A stretch of DNA of 64,000 nt from Cladorhizidae sp. MBARI D1340-BT2 (GCA_028752905.1 JAQNBH010000002.1:16106390-16170389); one strand, 5' to 3'; positions 18,993 to 31,551 are shown, counted from the first letter of the stretch. The notes: generated by a model from the letters alone, not told the origin. Translations and numbers: made by a program.

Positions 18993-21590
18993 CCTACTGG
19001 AACTATATACCCACATTGATATCTCTGTATGACTATGTAGGTTACACTATATATGATCGATGAAATTTCTCCGAGAATAAAAAATGGCAGAAAAGTTGAA
19101 GAAAGTTCTTTCAAAATTAAAGCATTGTTGCCCTATAGTAATGTATGACATAGAAAGCTGATCACTTGCACATTAGAAAATTATAGCAGGTATTCTGAAA
19201 ACGTTCTATTATACAAGCAGGAGCTCTTCAGAATCTACCACCAACATGAATTCATGCATGTTATCAATAAATAGCTGAGAATCTCACGTGACTTCAATCA
19301 GGAGGCCAACCAAGTTACTTTGTAATCACTACCTACATAGCAAGCTATTTGTGTAAGCCAGGTCTCTTTGTGACCATAGACCTACCTTATGATACACAGT
19401 GTGATGACATTGTTTCCCTATTAGAACTACCCACATTGACATCTCTGTATGAGTGACAATTATAAGATCTATGCTTATTTCAGGAGTTGCCAAGTTCTCA
19501 GATAATTGGTTGCAGTATAGGTCATTTCCTCATTTACATGAAGTGATTTAGTATAACAACAACTACATAATCTTCGATGTGGTGATGACAGTTGAAGTAG
19601 TATAAAAAGGTTTGCTCCTGTCCATGTTTAAAAGAATAACTACATAATCAGAAAGGTTAGTTTTCCCAATAGTAAAAACTCCCTGTCTGACCAATTCAAA
19701 CATCTGGCAAATGGTATTACTCTTAGTTTATGGCTAGAGCTAGGATGGTACAGAACTGCTAGAAAACCATGCCCTATTTAAAGACACTCCTTAACCATAG
19801 CTCTACCAAGTTGGACCCGAATGGATGCACTCATTGCGTAATTTTGAGGTTCAATATCTGATCGTACCAAAGTGAATATGGCTGTCCCCAAGTGAACTCT
19901 TGGTGTAAACTGGATTGCAGAGTAATTCCTTTTTTAAAATGGCGGCAAAAAATAAGCCTATATATATCTCACACTTTGTGGCTTTTCAGTATTATAAACA
20001 GTGTGTGTCTTCTGCCGATTTTAACCCGAAAATACTTCAAGTGTGCCTTTAATATTTCATGGAGGTATTAAGTCCGGAGCCATTACAAACCTGACTTTGG
20101 TCTTCAAGATCTTGCATATTCTTTCCACACATAACTTGTATATAGTATTTCTGTGGGTCATAATTTTACTACCAGAAGACTCCAAACTGTTGTATGCATT
20201 GCAATGCTCAACCTTAATTTAGCATCAGTGTATGTTTTAACTTTTTTGCATACATAACTTAGTCCATTTGTAATAATTTACTATCAATGCATTGCAAAAA
20301 AATAACACTGATTCGTCACTAATCTCTTTCTCGAACATCCATGCAATAGGAGGTCATTACTTCCATAAACCCACTTATGGGCATGCAGTATGCAGTCACA
20401 AGCTGAGCTCAGTCACCAAGCAGTTGAACATTTTCCTACCATGAAGTGATCAGTTGGTTTCCTCAGAACTTTACTCTTGTGATAATACTTAAAAGACAAC
20501 ATTTAGAAAAACTTCGAGAGAGTATATTTCAATTGATTATTCAGAAAGTCATTGCTATGCCTAGCATCAATGGTTAACTTGTGTGTTTGACCACATTTAG
20601 TTAGACTTGATAAAACTTCACTTTAAAAGCTATAGTTAAAGGATATCATCTGCTATTAATAAACAACCACCTTGCCAGAGGGAGAGAAACAACATATCAT
20701 GCCCCCCGAGGAACATTTCTGAAAGGACCTAACTGCTTCCTTGGTCCATTTGATGGAGCAATTGTCAACTTTAGCTGAAAGTGAGCCTATAGCATATGGG
20801 AAGGTTGTGGTTAACTGGTACTTCCTTCTTGAAATAGTTGCATAGAGACATGACTATTGAGTAAAACCACTCTCCTGACATCGAATAGGGAAGATTTTCA
20901 TGATGTGCATATTGAGAAGACAGTTACATGAGTATAATATTATATATATTCATGAGTGTCAACTTCACGATGACCACATGCTTGTGAAAATGTGAGGTTT
21001 TCTTCTAATCGGTGATAGAGGAATTTGATGTGGGTGCTTTTATGTATAATATCAGAATATTAATAACTTTTTAAGTTGATGCAGGTAGGAATGAGAAAGT
21101 AATGAGGAATGAATAATGCACTACTCTGGTGCAGCTAGATTACTTAAAACAAAATATTGTCAGTTTCTTAATAATTGTATCTGGGAGGTCTTTCACATTA
21201 ACCAATATTACTGACTCAGAACATTTCTACATAGTTCATGGTAGAGTAGTAGAATTACTGTATGTCTCTACAGGACCTATCTAAGAGTGTGAGATGATAT
21301 CATGATTATCCTATGTGTCTGAGGTCATGAGTTCTGATTGTCCTATGTGTTGATAGTGAGTTCTAGTTATATTTATTTCTTTTGGTCTCATACACACTAA
21401 ATTTGCATGCAGTACACACTTCTCCTTGTCATGCACTAAACTCTGATTCTAAATAAAGCCCCAGAGTTAGGCTGAAATGAAGCTATAGCTCTGCAGTATA
21501 GTTAAGAGGCTGGTTCTCTTTATGTAATCTTCCCACGTTAAGAGTGTCTACACCATCAATTATCAGTCAGTGATTGAAAAATGTAAAACA
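18993..21590. other. No gene recognised
   Basis: 2.6 kb of AT-rich DNA without long frames, named motifs or clear tandem repeats. A short ATG frame at 19939 (MAAKNKPIYISHF...) of about 37 codons is not convincing. Confidence 0.4.
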
Positions 21591-21592
21591 GG

Positions 21593-22003
<411 letters not shown>

Positions 22004-22083
22004 AAAATCCTATTCTCAATAATCAACTTCAAATTTTATTCACTCGACGTTTCGACTAGACACTCTAGCCTTCATCAGAAGAA
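22004..22083 (-). repeat. Hammerhead-like hairpin repeat, copy 1
   Basis: Minus strand: CTGATGA (22078-22072), one A, a 7-bp stem (GGCTAGA/TCTAGTC, with one G-U pair) with loop GTG, then GAAACGTC (22053-22046). About 45 more bases are shared with the copies at 27.3 and 43.5 kb (gagtgaataaaattt, attgag, gattttaat). The core resembles a hammerhead ribozyme of the minimal kind described in Penelope-like elements. The family assignment is an inference. Confidence 0.55.
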
Positions 22084-22085
22084 CA

Positions 22086-23240
22086 GCACAAGAGCTAGTC
22101 CCAGAATCCAGACACTTGGTGCACAATTAGAAATGCTAGTCGCAAAAACTAGCTCCATAGAAATGGTGCCCACAATTCCAAATGCTAGTTTCAAAACTAC
22201 AATTAGAAAAGCTAGCCCAAGAGAATTAGTGCCAATTAGAAAATCCTCATGTCCAACTTCCCATACCATGTCCATCACAGCACTCACCTCAAGAGCCAGG
22301 ACCGCAGAGACAAAGGTGTCCAGGAATGAGAATGGTATCAGTGTCACGACTTGAGACAGCTGTACCAGCAGAGTGTGTGTATGTGTGTGTCTGTAGTGTG
22401 TGTATGTGTGTGTGTGTATGTGTTTGTATGTGCATGTGTGATATGAATCAAGGGCTGCATACTTCATCATAAGATTCTTGTGTTAGTGTGTATGTGTGTG
22501 TGTGTGTGTGTGTGTTTGTTTGAGCTGCATACTATTAATGTTATCTATGGGATTTTTGTGTGTGTATTGGGGTGGTGGGGGGTGGTGGACATGAATCAAG
22601 TGCCCAAAGGAGGTTATTTTAAATGCTATTTGAGTATATAGTGCCTTCGTCAGTTGTCAGAAAAACAAAGGAATGAAATTAAAGAACCCACACTATTGGA
22701 GTGTGTGGAATCTGTGGCCCATTGTTAAAAGTCTTTGACAATTCTTTATAATTGATCAGAGGAGGAGCTGTATAATGTTGGTAACAACAAATCCACAAAG
22801 AAGAAAGTCTTGATAGAGGTGGCACAGGTGGTCGACCCTCTAACACAGTGGGAGGCCACAGTGTGGTACACATTATTCTGACCAATGTGCTTACTGGAAT
22901 GGGACGAGAAAAGATATTAGAGTTTATTAAGTGTAAAATAGAATCCATGTAAGCAATATTGCCATGTTAAAAGTAGTGGGACCCTGCCGGGTTCTTAGCC
23001 ATGCCCAAGTTCAGCACTGTGACTTGTAGCCTATGACCACGCTGCACGCTACACTACATGCTTCTGGCGTATATAGGGCCCTGCCCTAGGTATGTGTAAG
23101 TGGGGTAGTGCATGTCAGCTATGACATCCTCCAATTGTGCAATGCAGCACACTCCTCCAATCCCACAATGACTATTATCACGTGCATGTAGTGAAGGGGG
23201 GACAGGACCATTTCTGGGGAGGACTATACCATATGTATTT
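22086..23240. other. No gene; GT-rich stretches
   Basis: Two GT/TG-rich tracts (about 22370-22440 and 22484-22513) and a short palindromic series of ctagt/attag words near 22130-22230. No coding sense was recognised. Confidence 0.4.
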
Positions 23241-23247
23241 TTTGTTT

Positions 23248-23505
23248 TTATGGTTACCACTTTATAACTCCATAGATTCCGTAAACTTCATGGTATGGAC
23301 TTGATATAATTATAGCTCAAAAGATAGGTCTCTGTGTGTTCTCTGTTCAACTTTAAAAAAATGAATGACTGATTTTGCCGCATAAATATCTCAGATTGCC
23401 AAGTGCTAGCCTACTCTACTCTAAAATGTAAGTACGTGGTCAAGCGTGCGGGTGGAAAATGAATTTCGTTAGTAATCCATAAACTCATTTTCGACCCGCC
23501 GAAGT
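23248..23505 (+). repeat. R1 dispersed repeat with inverted tail
   Basis: Starts tggttaccactttataactc and contains catagattccgtaaacttca, gctcaaaagataggtctct and gattgccaagtgctag. It ends in gcgggtggaaaatga, followed by the inverted form (tcattttcgacccgc), which makes a short palindrome near 23447-23500. It abuts the GT92 pseudogene. Confidence 0.75.
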
Positions 23506-23515
23506 AACCCAATCC

Positions 23516-24667
23516 GTGTCAGATACAGAACTAGCTAAGAAAACGATTTGGAAGAAGACTTTCATTATGTTGATGATCACTTCTGTCATGATCACCCTGC
23601 GTACCTCACGAACCTCACATAAAGAGATAATGAAGTTTGTTATCGAAGATCAGGAACGGTTGCATACTCCTCTCTATTGTGTCTTCACGTATGCTGATGG
23701 ACGCAATGTTTGCCTAAAGAAACCTTTAGTAAAGACACACCCTAGCCCTTGCAATGGTGATAGGGAAAAGAGTTACTACTATTATTGCCCCGTGAAAGCT
23801 GGAGAAGACCCTCCCCTCTCTGTTAAGATATATATCAAGTAGGAGCACCTGCGAACCTAATTTCACCTCAAATGAAATACCAGTGGGAAATAGGGACAGT
23901 GGTAAAGGAAAATCTCTCAAGAAATTTAGTGTTTGTGTTGGAGGCCCTGTGATCCAGAACAAGAATACACTTCAAGACCTGGTGGCGTTTATTTCCATGA
24001 GCAAACTCATGGGTGCTGAGATGATTACATTTTACATAAGTAGGGAACAGTTGAATGCGAACATCATTCATTATATCTTGCACCGCTACTCTGATGTTCG
24101 TGTGATTGAGTGGAAATGTTTTAAAATTTGGGATCCTCTGCATTACTATGGGCAATTCCTTATCATCAATGACAGGAGCATGTATGAAACGGAATATTTA
24201 GTCCAAATTTACATTGATGAAATGATAATTCCAATCAAGAGAAACAGTTGGTCTGAAATGCTACAAGACATGCCACAAAGAGAAAAGTATGCTAGCCTTA
24301 TATTTAAGAATGTGTTTTTCAGCACAAAGGTTGCAGGTTTCATCAAGATATTACCAAACCAAATTGTGGTGATTTTAAAGTTGCAAAGTATTTCACAAGA
24401 ATACACCGACACTTATGTCACTATCCTTATACCGTGCGAAGCAAAATGATGACAAGGCCAAAGTTCATCCTGAAGTCTGATATTCATCAAGTCTGCTCAG
24501 TAATTGGTGGATACAACGTTTCCTTACAAGTGCCAAATGCATTGGCCATTGTAGGCCATTATCGTGTTTCTATTCCTCGAAGTTGCAAAACGAAGCCGAT
24601 TAAAAAAGATGAATCTGTTCTTAGATATTCTAATAGACTGAATATGAAGATGTGTTCAAAACTGTGA
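23516..24667 (+). pseudogene. GT92 glycosyltransferase pseudogene
   Basis: A close paralogue of the intact gene at 37486-38883, spread over three frames (23516-23842, 23883-24449, 24434-24667). Shared blocks include YADGRNVCL, KTHPSPC, YYYYCP, KAGEDPPLSVKI, NRDSGKGK, ISMSKLMGAEMITFYI and QREKYASL. Breaks: a stop at 23840-23842 and frame changes near 23845-23880 and 24310-24440. The stalk and the segment with the YYDDR motif are deleted. The metal-site motif DLDE of the intact copy reads YIDE, and the DCMY residues before it are lost. It keeps a hydrophobic N-terminal stretch. It is certainly inactive as a transferase. Confidence 0.9.
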
Positions 24668-25177
24668 TTTATTTTGTTGACTTTTTAGCTAGCAAAAGAC
24701 CTAATTCCCAACTTCAATATAATAATTATTTGATATATAGCCTTCCTGGTCAAATAATATGTGCACCCTGATAAGAATATCAAGGCATTCAAAGTAAATT
24801 TCAGAATGGTATATTTCTGGTGTGATTGCAGTTGTACGACTGCTGCTGTGAGATTCAGACATTGTGAAGGTATCATTTTACCCAGTAGTCCTCTACAAAA
24901 CGAGCGCATTCTAACCACGACTAATTAGGCAAGCGTGGCGGCTGGAATTTTTTTTCCCCTACCACCTTTTGCGTAATCGTTACGTTTTAGCGCCTAACTC
25001 AATACATATAGTCACGGATATAACGATGGCTAGCACTTTCCAATCAGGAACCACTGGTAGCAGTGTCTCACCTCACGGATATATCCGTAAAAGTACGAAA
25101 TGATTTATTTTTATTTTTACGGTTAGCTTTTGTAGTTATTCGGTAAAGGGTCGAGTGCACGAGACAACGTTTGTGCT
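24668..25177. other. No gene
   Basis: AT-rich. A word pair cacggatata occurs near 25013 and 25075. Nothing else was recognised. Confidence 0.35.
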
Positions 25178-26942
25178 ATGGCTAGTTCACTACATTAAGA
25201 TAGCAGCTCTGAATCAGCTGGTCCTTCAAAGAAAATATGCTTGGCTGAAATGACAGCTACGAGTGTGGGCTCACAAATAGCTGGAAGGGAAGGTTCAGGT
25301 GCAACTGGCAACTTCATGAAGGAATAATTTACAGCTCAAAAGAAACAAGTATGCTTATTGCAAGCAGTTTTCAAGTGATTTCAGTATTTCTAATGGGGAT
25401 TCAATGACATATCTCGTCATGTGTGAGGTTGTAGCCATAAGCGGATGTGAAGGGATCATCCCTGATCAAGGAATGTTAAGCCCAAGCAGGTCTGCAATGC
25501 AGCTGAGCCATGCAAGAAAGGTTAGATCTGCTGAAGTAATGATGTGCATGTTCATTGGTATGCACAATCTCTCCTTTCAGGCTGCAGATCACTTCTCTGA
25601 TTTAGTTCAGCCAATGTTTCCTGACTCAGTGAAGGTTCTTGTCTGCGCCTTTGAACCCATCAATGGCTTAGTAAGAACCAGACACTTGGAAACTGTTGAT
25701 TTAAGTGCAGTAGACATATTCAACTGTCTGGAATGTAATTCTGAAATATGGGCTTGAATTTAGTAAAATGCCAAGTTTTGTTTCAGATACTTGCAGTGTC
25801 ATGAAAGGGGCTAAGGAGTGGGGTTATTACTAAGCTTCGTGAAAAACAGCCAAAAATCATTGACATCCGTTGTATATAGTCACTTTGGTAGGTAAATCTG
25901 CTGTCTAAAACCTTCCCTTTAAATTTGATGAGTTCTTAATCGTCACTTTTATCGTAGGACCAAATGTATTACATCACTCCATGAGTATGCTGACTTCTGT
26001 CATGTGGCATTCAAGTCCATACTTAAGCATTGTGATACCCGATGGCTTTCACTAACTTGTGCTCTTAGGAGAATGTTGGATATGTGGAACCCATTGCTAT
26101 CTTATTTCAATAGTCATCCTGATGTTGAAAAACCTGAAAAGGTCAAAAGCATAGTTTCATTGCTTAATATACCTCTGACTCAGCTTTGGGTTCAATTTCT
26201 TATTAATACACGAGTACTTTTTGATAAGTTAACAAACTTTTTCAAACAACATTTTCCTCAACAATCCACAAACTTCATGCAGAAAGTGAACATTTACTTG
26301 AACAGTCAATAGTAATTAGACAAAGTGAAAATTTAACAAGTATCAAGTACATGGATTGTTCTAGTCATCTCCCTGACGAAGGAATCAATACAAAAGCTTT
26401 GGTGATCCACCTGCGAGAAAATGAAGTAGACTCGGCACCAGTTGATCCTTTTTTCTGGGGTGAAACGGTTCTATCAAGCTTTTGTAAGGAAATTACTTTG
26501 ACCAGTTTGATTTCAAGTCTGATGTGCTGAAAGTTCTCAGACTTCTTGATCCCTCACAATCACAAGATATTCCATTGGCAGTGTTCGATAAATCTACGCT
26601 TTTTTTTGACGAAGCTGCTGTCACCCTTGTGTTCCGAGAATTACTCAGATGTGACCACTTCAGACAGTCAAGACCCAGTGGAATTTTGGCCAACTGTCAA
26701 GTCGGCAATGGGTGAATACAAATATGAGAGATTAGCACATTAGCTTTACAGTTATTAGCTGCAAGCAATGCTGATAGTGAAAGAATTTTTAGAGGGGAAT
26801 TAAAAAAATTATTTTCGATCAAGGTTGAATCCTGAAACTGTCTTCTCTCATTGGCATACATTTTAACTCACTTGAAAAGTGCTGTGAGGGGTCAGATTTT
26901 GAACCAAGCTTTCTGTACAAAGTAATCATGAGAGAAATCTAA
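25178..26942 (+). pseudogene. Second hAT transposase remnant
   Basis: Several frames on the plus strand. 25404-25757 includes EVMMCMFIGMHNLSF and DHFSDLVQPMFPDS. 26004-26312 has LKHCDTRWLSLTCALRRML, the HxxxRWLS region common in hAT proteins. 26524-26743 reads LLDPSQSQDIPLAVFD and DPVEFWPTVKSAMGEYKYER. 26755-26942 gives the dimerisation block ASNADSERIF, RLNPETVF and a C-terminal FEPSFLYKVIMREI ending in TAA at 26940-26942. At least five frame changes or stops. It differs from both other hAT copies in this window. It may begin at the ATG near 25178. No terminal repeats were identified. Confidence 0.8.
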
Positions 26943-27058
26943 GCAAGGACATAACTAACTTTTGTACATCGTATTTTTTGGAGGCATCTTATTTTTTTTT
27001 TTTGCTTCAACACAATATTCCATTATTTATATCAATAATGTCATCCCCCCCCCCTCAA

Positions 27059-27126
27059 AGTACTGAAACTGTTCTAAAAGTACTGAAACTGTTCTAAAAG
27101 TACTGAAACTGTTAAAAAAGTACTGA
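27059..27126. repeat. 20-bp tandem repeat, four copies
   Basis: Unit agtactgaaactgttctaaa; the last copy is shortened. Confidence 0.9.
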
Positions 27127-27292
27127 AATCTTAAGTTCAGAGTACTTGGAGTCTCTGCGGTAGGCAAATTCAGGTTTTGAGGTCCCCCCACTTTGGCTGC
27201 ATTTTAACTTGTAACTTTAGCTTAGTTAATTTAAAAAAAAAATCTGTCGCTTTAAAAAAGGAATAAAATTACTAAAACTATACAATAGTTAT

Positions 27293-27374
27293 TCCTGATG
27301 AAGACTAGAGCATCTAGTCGAAACGTCAAGTGAATAAAAATTTAAGTTAATTATTGAGAAGGTGATTTTAATAG
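27293..27374 (+). repeat. Hammerhead-like hairpin repeat, copy 2
   Basis: CTGATGA (27295-27301), one A, a perfect 7-bp stem GACTAGA/TCTAGTC with loop GCA, then GAAACGTC (27320-27327), followed by the shared tail ending gattttaatag. This is the best-preserved copy. It lies just upstream of a gag remnant. Confidence 0.6.
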
Positions 27375-27401
27375 TCGATATTTTCAAACTCTGCTCTACC
27401 T

Positions 27402-29607
27402 GTGGATGGAATTCAGGACGACTTCCAGCAACTGTCAGAGGAACTCGCCGGTGTCACAAAGGATTTCCACCGTAAAGAGTGGACCAAATTTGCTGCACTA
27501 AAGGATGAAGACCCTGTGCAGATGGGTATCAGAGCAGAGGCTCTGGTCGAGGCCTGGACAACTGAAGCCACCACAATGAAAGAGCTACGATCACACTTTG
27601 CCACCGAACTACTACTTGGAGCGCTAGACCCAGATGTTGCAGCCTGGACCAGAAACCAACACTATAATGATACCCGTGAGGCATCCAAGATTGTTAGCGT
27701 ATTCAAGGCCAGCTTACCACCCAAGAAACAAGAGTTCACCAGAAGTTTCAAACCCAGACAGCCCTCAGATTTCGAGAAAACTCAGCCAGGAGGAGGAAAA
27801 TCTGTAAAGACTGAATCAAGAATGACCTGGGACAAGGTAAAGGTTCCAAGATGTTTTAACTGCCAGGTGTTCGGACACACAGCAGCCCACTGTCCTGACA
27901 AGAAGGCTGAACCCACTCCAGCAGCTATATCAATGCACACATCTGTGGAAGGACCGGCCAATCAACACCTGTACAAGGGATCTGTGAACAAACGCCCAGT
28001 AGAAAGAATGCTAAGAGATACTGGTTCTACCATGTCCCTGGTACACCCTAGAGTAGTGGGGAGACGATTCAAGAATGAAGGACCCATCATGTTAAAGGGT
28101 CTCTACATGGCGAAAATCCAACCATCCACCACAGTAACACTCAAGGTCAATGGCTCTAAGTGTAGAGTCCATATGGTGGTCACTGATCACATCGACTACG
28201 ATGTGATCCTGGGTAATGACATCCCCCGTATTGACGAATTATTGGGAGCTCAACCGACCAGACAACAGCCCAAGCGAAGGAGCATTCGACCAATCAACCA
28301 TCGGATTCGTCTTCACCAGACAGCAGCAACTCAGACTATCGTTCCGACTCAGCAGAGAATGCTTCAGGAGCAGAGTCAGACCACAACACAGACTCTGAGA
28401 GTGGGCAAGTGACACCCATCCACATTGAGAACATAGTGACCGACGAAGCAGCCTCTACCGACCCAGTTTCTGATGAGGACCGAACTCCTAAGAACAATCA
28501 GACTAGGACCAAACAAAGCAGAGAGAGACAGAGGCAGGCCCCCCCACTGTGGCGAGCCAGTTCCCCTGGATGGGGGGATACAACAGCTACAGCAAGCCCA
28601 ACAAACAGACCAGTCCCTAGCAGCATCGAGGAGGACGGCTGAACTGACTAAGTCACCATTTTACTACAACCCAGAGGGAGTTCTCTGTCGACAGGGCATG
28701 TTGTCCAAGAACCACCCCAGACTGGAGCAGATAGTGCTGCCACACATCTACAGGGAGAAGACACTCAGGATGGCTCATATTGCCCCACTAGCAGGACACT
28801 TTGGGACCACCAGAACCCTATCACGAATTCAGAGTTGGTTTTTCTGGCCAGGACTGACCCAACACATCAACGACATGTGCCGACATTGCCAGATCTGCCA
28901 AAAGACAGCCCCACGAAGATCAGGCAAGGCCCCTCTAGTGCCCCTTCCCATCATCAGAACCCCATTCTCAAGATTAGCTAAGGATATGGTAGGACCACTG
29001 CCGCCAACGTAGGAGGGGCATCGTTATATACTGACCATTTGCAACTATGGTACGAGATACCCGGAGGCTTTTGCTCTCAAGTCGACCACCAGCCGAAACG
29101 TGGCTGAAGCGCTGATGGAGATGTTCTCCAGGACCGGCATACCATAAGAGATCCTCACTGACAGAGGCTCAAATTTTTGCAGCAACCTGATCACGGAAGT
29201 CTACACCATGATGGGAATCAAATCAATCAAGACCTCAGCCTACCATCCCCAAACTGATGGGATGGTTGAGAGATTCAACGCGACACTCAAGGCAGGCCTG
29301 AGGAAATACATCGAGCAGTTTGGAGGACAATGGAATAAGGCACAGCCCTATATTCCGTTTGCCTACAGAGAGACACCACACACCACCACAGGTCTTTCAC
29401 CATTTGAACTCACCTTTGGGAGAAGCCCAAAGGGACCACTAGACGTCCTAAAAAGACTTCAGGGGAGGATGTAGTGACCTTCCTGACCCAAACATATGCA
29501 CGTCTCGAGAAGGCCACGGAGTTGGCCACCAAGAGTCACAGGCAAAAGAGACGATGAAAGAATATTACGACAAAGGAGCCAGGATGACTTCCTACAAGAT
29601 TGGAGAT
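27402..29607 (+). pseudogene. Gypsy-type gag, protease and integrase remnant, with no RT in between
   Basis: The 27402-28412 frame (336 codons, no ATG at its start) holds a gag body, one CCHC knuckle (CFNCQVFGHTAAHC near 27850) and protease with RDTGSTMSLV near 28015 and YDVILGNDI near 28200. An acidic/Ser-rich linker follows in another frame. From 28620 integrase reads KSPFYYNPEGVLCRQG, HIAPLAGHFG, HCQICQ (HHCC), RLAKDMVGPLP, then a stop (29010-29012) and a second stop near 29146, with LTDRGSNFCS and YHPQTDGMVERFNATLK supplying the D and E of the catalytic triad. It fades after YYDKGARM near 29600. RT and RNase H are missing between protease and integrase. The linker and integrase start look continuous with the protease, as in Gmr1-like elements, where integrase precedes RT. 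Confidence 0.85.
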
Positions 29608-29755
29608 TACAGAATACACTACATAACATGGATGTACTCGGGATTTACAAAAGCAGCAATTTCAGCTTCTATACAGTATGAACCTCTACACAGTAAGAAC
29701 CATGCCCCAAGATATGATATATTGTATGTAAATATATGCATAGATATACTATCAA

Positions 29756-29885
29756 TGTAGAGAACAAACATTTATAGGACCCTTTACCTATGTAGAGAAC
29801 AAACATTTACAGGACCCTTTACCTATCATTGTAGAGAACAAACATTTACAAAACCCTTTACCCATCAATGTAACATTTACAGGAC
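29756..29885. repeat. Tandem repeat of about 38-44 bp, at least three copies, running into a gap
   Basis: Unit gtagagaacaaacatttaca plus ggaccctttacctatc. The last copy breaks off at the run of N. Confidence 0.85.
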
Positions 29886-29985
29886 NNNNNNNNNNNNNNN
29901 NNNNNNNNNNNNNNNNNNNNNNNNNNNNNNNNNNNNNNNNNNNNNNNNNNNNNNNNNNNNNNNNNNNNNNNNNNNNNNNNNNNNN
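29886..29985. other. Assembly gap, 100 N
   Basis: Exactly 100 N, the usual placeholder for a gap of unknown size. It interrupts the tandem repeat. Confidence 0.98.
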
Positions 29986-30109
29986 GTAAGAATACTGGGG
30001 AGTGTTGAGAAATGTGGTCAGTTGAGTAGAAGGCTCAATTAGGTATATATTTTCCCAGGTCAAACGCTTACATGCTGCAGTTCCAAATCACACCCATTAC
30101 AGCACGTTT

Positions 30110-30300
30110 TGTAAGACCGGGGTCACAGGGAATATGGCACCCCAGGAAAATTGGTATCCCCATTCCAAATATCCTATGATTTTTTGCATCCTCCTAGGGA
30201 ATTTGGCATCCCTTAGGACTTAGGAATTTTAGCACCCCCATACCAAATATCCTAGGGAAAAAGGCACCCCTATGTATCATGTTAGCTAATATCCTCTAGA
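30110..30300. repeat. Short diverged tandem repeat
   Basis: Phrases such as ccataccaaatatcctaggg and ggcacccc recur two to three times. No coding content. Confidence 0.5.
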
Positions 30301-30622
30301 AAAATTGAAGTCCAGTACCCAAGTTTTTTATAACTATATTATCAAAAAATATATTTAAATGGCACTGTTTACAATAAATAATATTGAAGAACAATAATCT
30401 CAGATCAGCAAACAAAAAAGTAATAACTAGTGTGTTGAAGTTATGAGTTTGCATTGCATGAGGTGTAGCACCAATGTTTAGTGGAATCAGGGGCCGACAG
30501 AGTCGGTGTGAAACCATAGCTCACATCGTTCATACTTGATCATCGTTTCCCCATACGTCTCCGACATCAGGCAGGTACAGAATAGTTCAATCTCTCTGTA
30601 TCACTATGGGAAGTGATTAGAC

Positions 30623-31190
30623 CTATACCCACACTTTAGTTTGGTCTGAAAATGTGAACGTCTTTAGACTGTCTAGGAGATGGTGTCTCATTTGACACTG
30701 GTCAAATTCAATATCTTCCAAATTGTCGCCTAGCAATTTGTGCAGAGCGAATGCTATTGCAAATACACCACAATCATTTACCCCACTCTGTTGCTGAACT
30801 GGTGGAACATACACCATAAGATGGGGGGCAACTTATTCTCCATCCTCCTTGCTGATGACCAAAGATCGGTAAATAAGAGCTAATTGATGTGTCAAAGATG
30901 AGCTCAGATCACTTTTGAACCTGCTGTCATATACAGCAATTTCCCTCCCAATACTGCAGGAAGTAATCCAGTTATTACTGATGTGATGAATTTGAATCCC
31001 TTCAAGCTGAAACAAATATTAACAAAGACAATTATGATCATTTTAACAAGCGACATGCCCTCAGATACATATATACCTTCAACCTGTACTGGTATAAAAC
31101 CATCATTTTGTCTTAAAGAGTGGTAACTATAATCCATCAACATGGGTAAATTGGTTTCTTAGCACCTGAGTAAGCACAATATGCTCGTCA
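30623..31190 (-). pseudogene. C48/Ulp1-like cysteine protease module B (with intron)
   Basis: Minus strand, three pieces. 31190-31077 reads WLTDEHIVLTQVLRNQF and RQNDGFIPVQVEG. A canonical 70-nt intron (GTATAT...TTTCAG, 31076-31007) follows. 31006-30838 reads GIQIHHISNNWITSC and IAVYDSRF, then SLTHQLALIYRSL. 30817-30623 reads VYVPPVQQQSGVNDCGVFAI, where NDCG holds the expected catalytic Cys. The expected His position (HW in relatives) reads NW. A frame break near 30830 separates the last two pieces. Ulp1-type proteases normally remove SUMO-like proteins; here the domain travels with an integrase and is probably part of a transposon. Confidence 0.75.
31007..31076 (-). other. 70-nt GT-AG intron in the Ulp1-like module
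   Basis: Starts GTATAT and ends TTTGTTTCAG on the minus strand. Removing it joins the VQVEG and IQIHHISNN segments in the order seen without an intron in module A (32.5-32.85 kb). Confidence 0.7.
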
Positions 31191-31233
31191 GTAAGCCATT
31201 CACCACTCTTCAATGTTTTCACCGTGGATTGCT

Positions 31234-31551
31234 TTAGAGTATGATTCTTTTCCTCTTTTCTACTATAGCAAAAACAATTCTATGATGACTACAAATAACA
31301 TTATATATATAATACACGACAACTGTTACGGTGCCAACCTTTGGAGGATCTCTTTTTTCAGGGATGAATCCATCTTGAGAGCGATCTTCCCTCCTCCTCT
31401 TTGATTGAGACTGAGATGAGCAAGGAGGTTTACCAGCTGGAGGATCATTCACAGGACCAGGTTGATGTGGTGTGTCATCCAGATTTGTTTTAACACATTG
31501 ACATACATGATCATGCCAAATAATGTCAGTAGCTATGCACTGTATACACAC
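31234..31551 (-). pseudogene. Linker between integrase B and protease B, possible PHD-like remnant
   Basis: A minus-strand frame with a Cys/His-rich start (CIQC, then WHDHVCQC) followed by a Pro/Ser-rich basic stretch (SQSQSKRRRED). The Cys/His spacing hints at a decayed zinc finger, but the finger is incomplete and the call is weak. Its place between integrase and protease fits one multidomain protein. Confidence 0.35.

Noticed and set aside
22130..22230. Short ctagt/attag palindromic words as a regulatory cluster
   Set aside because: Irregular spacing and low complexity; no support beyond chance.
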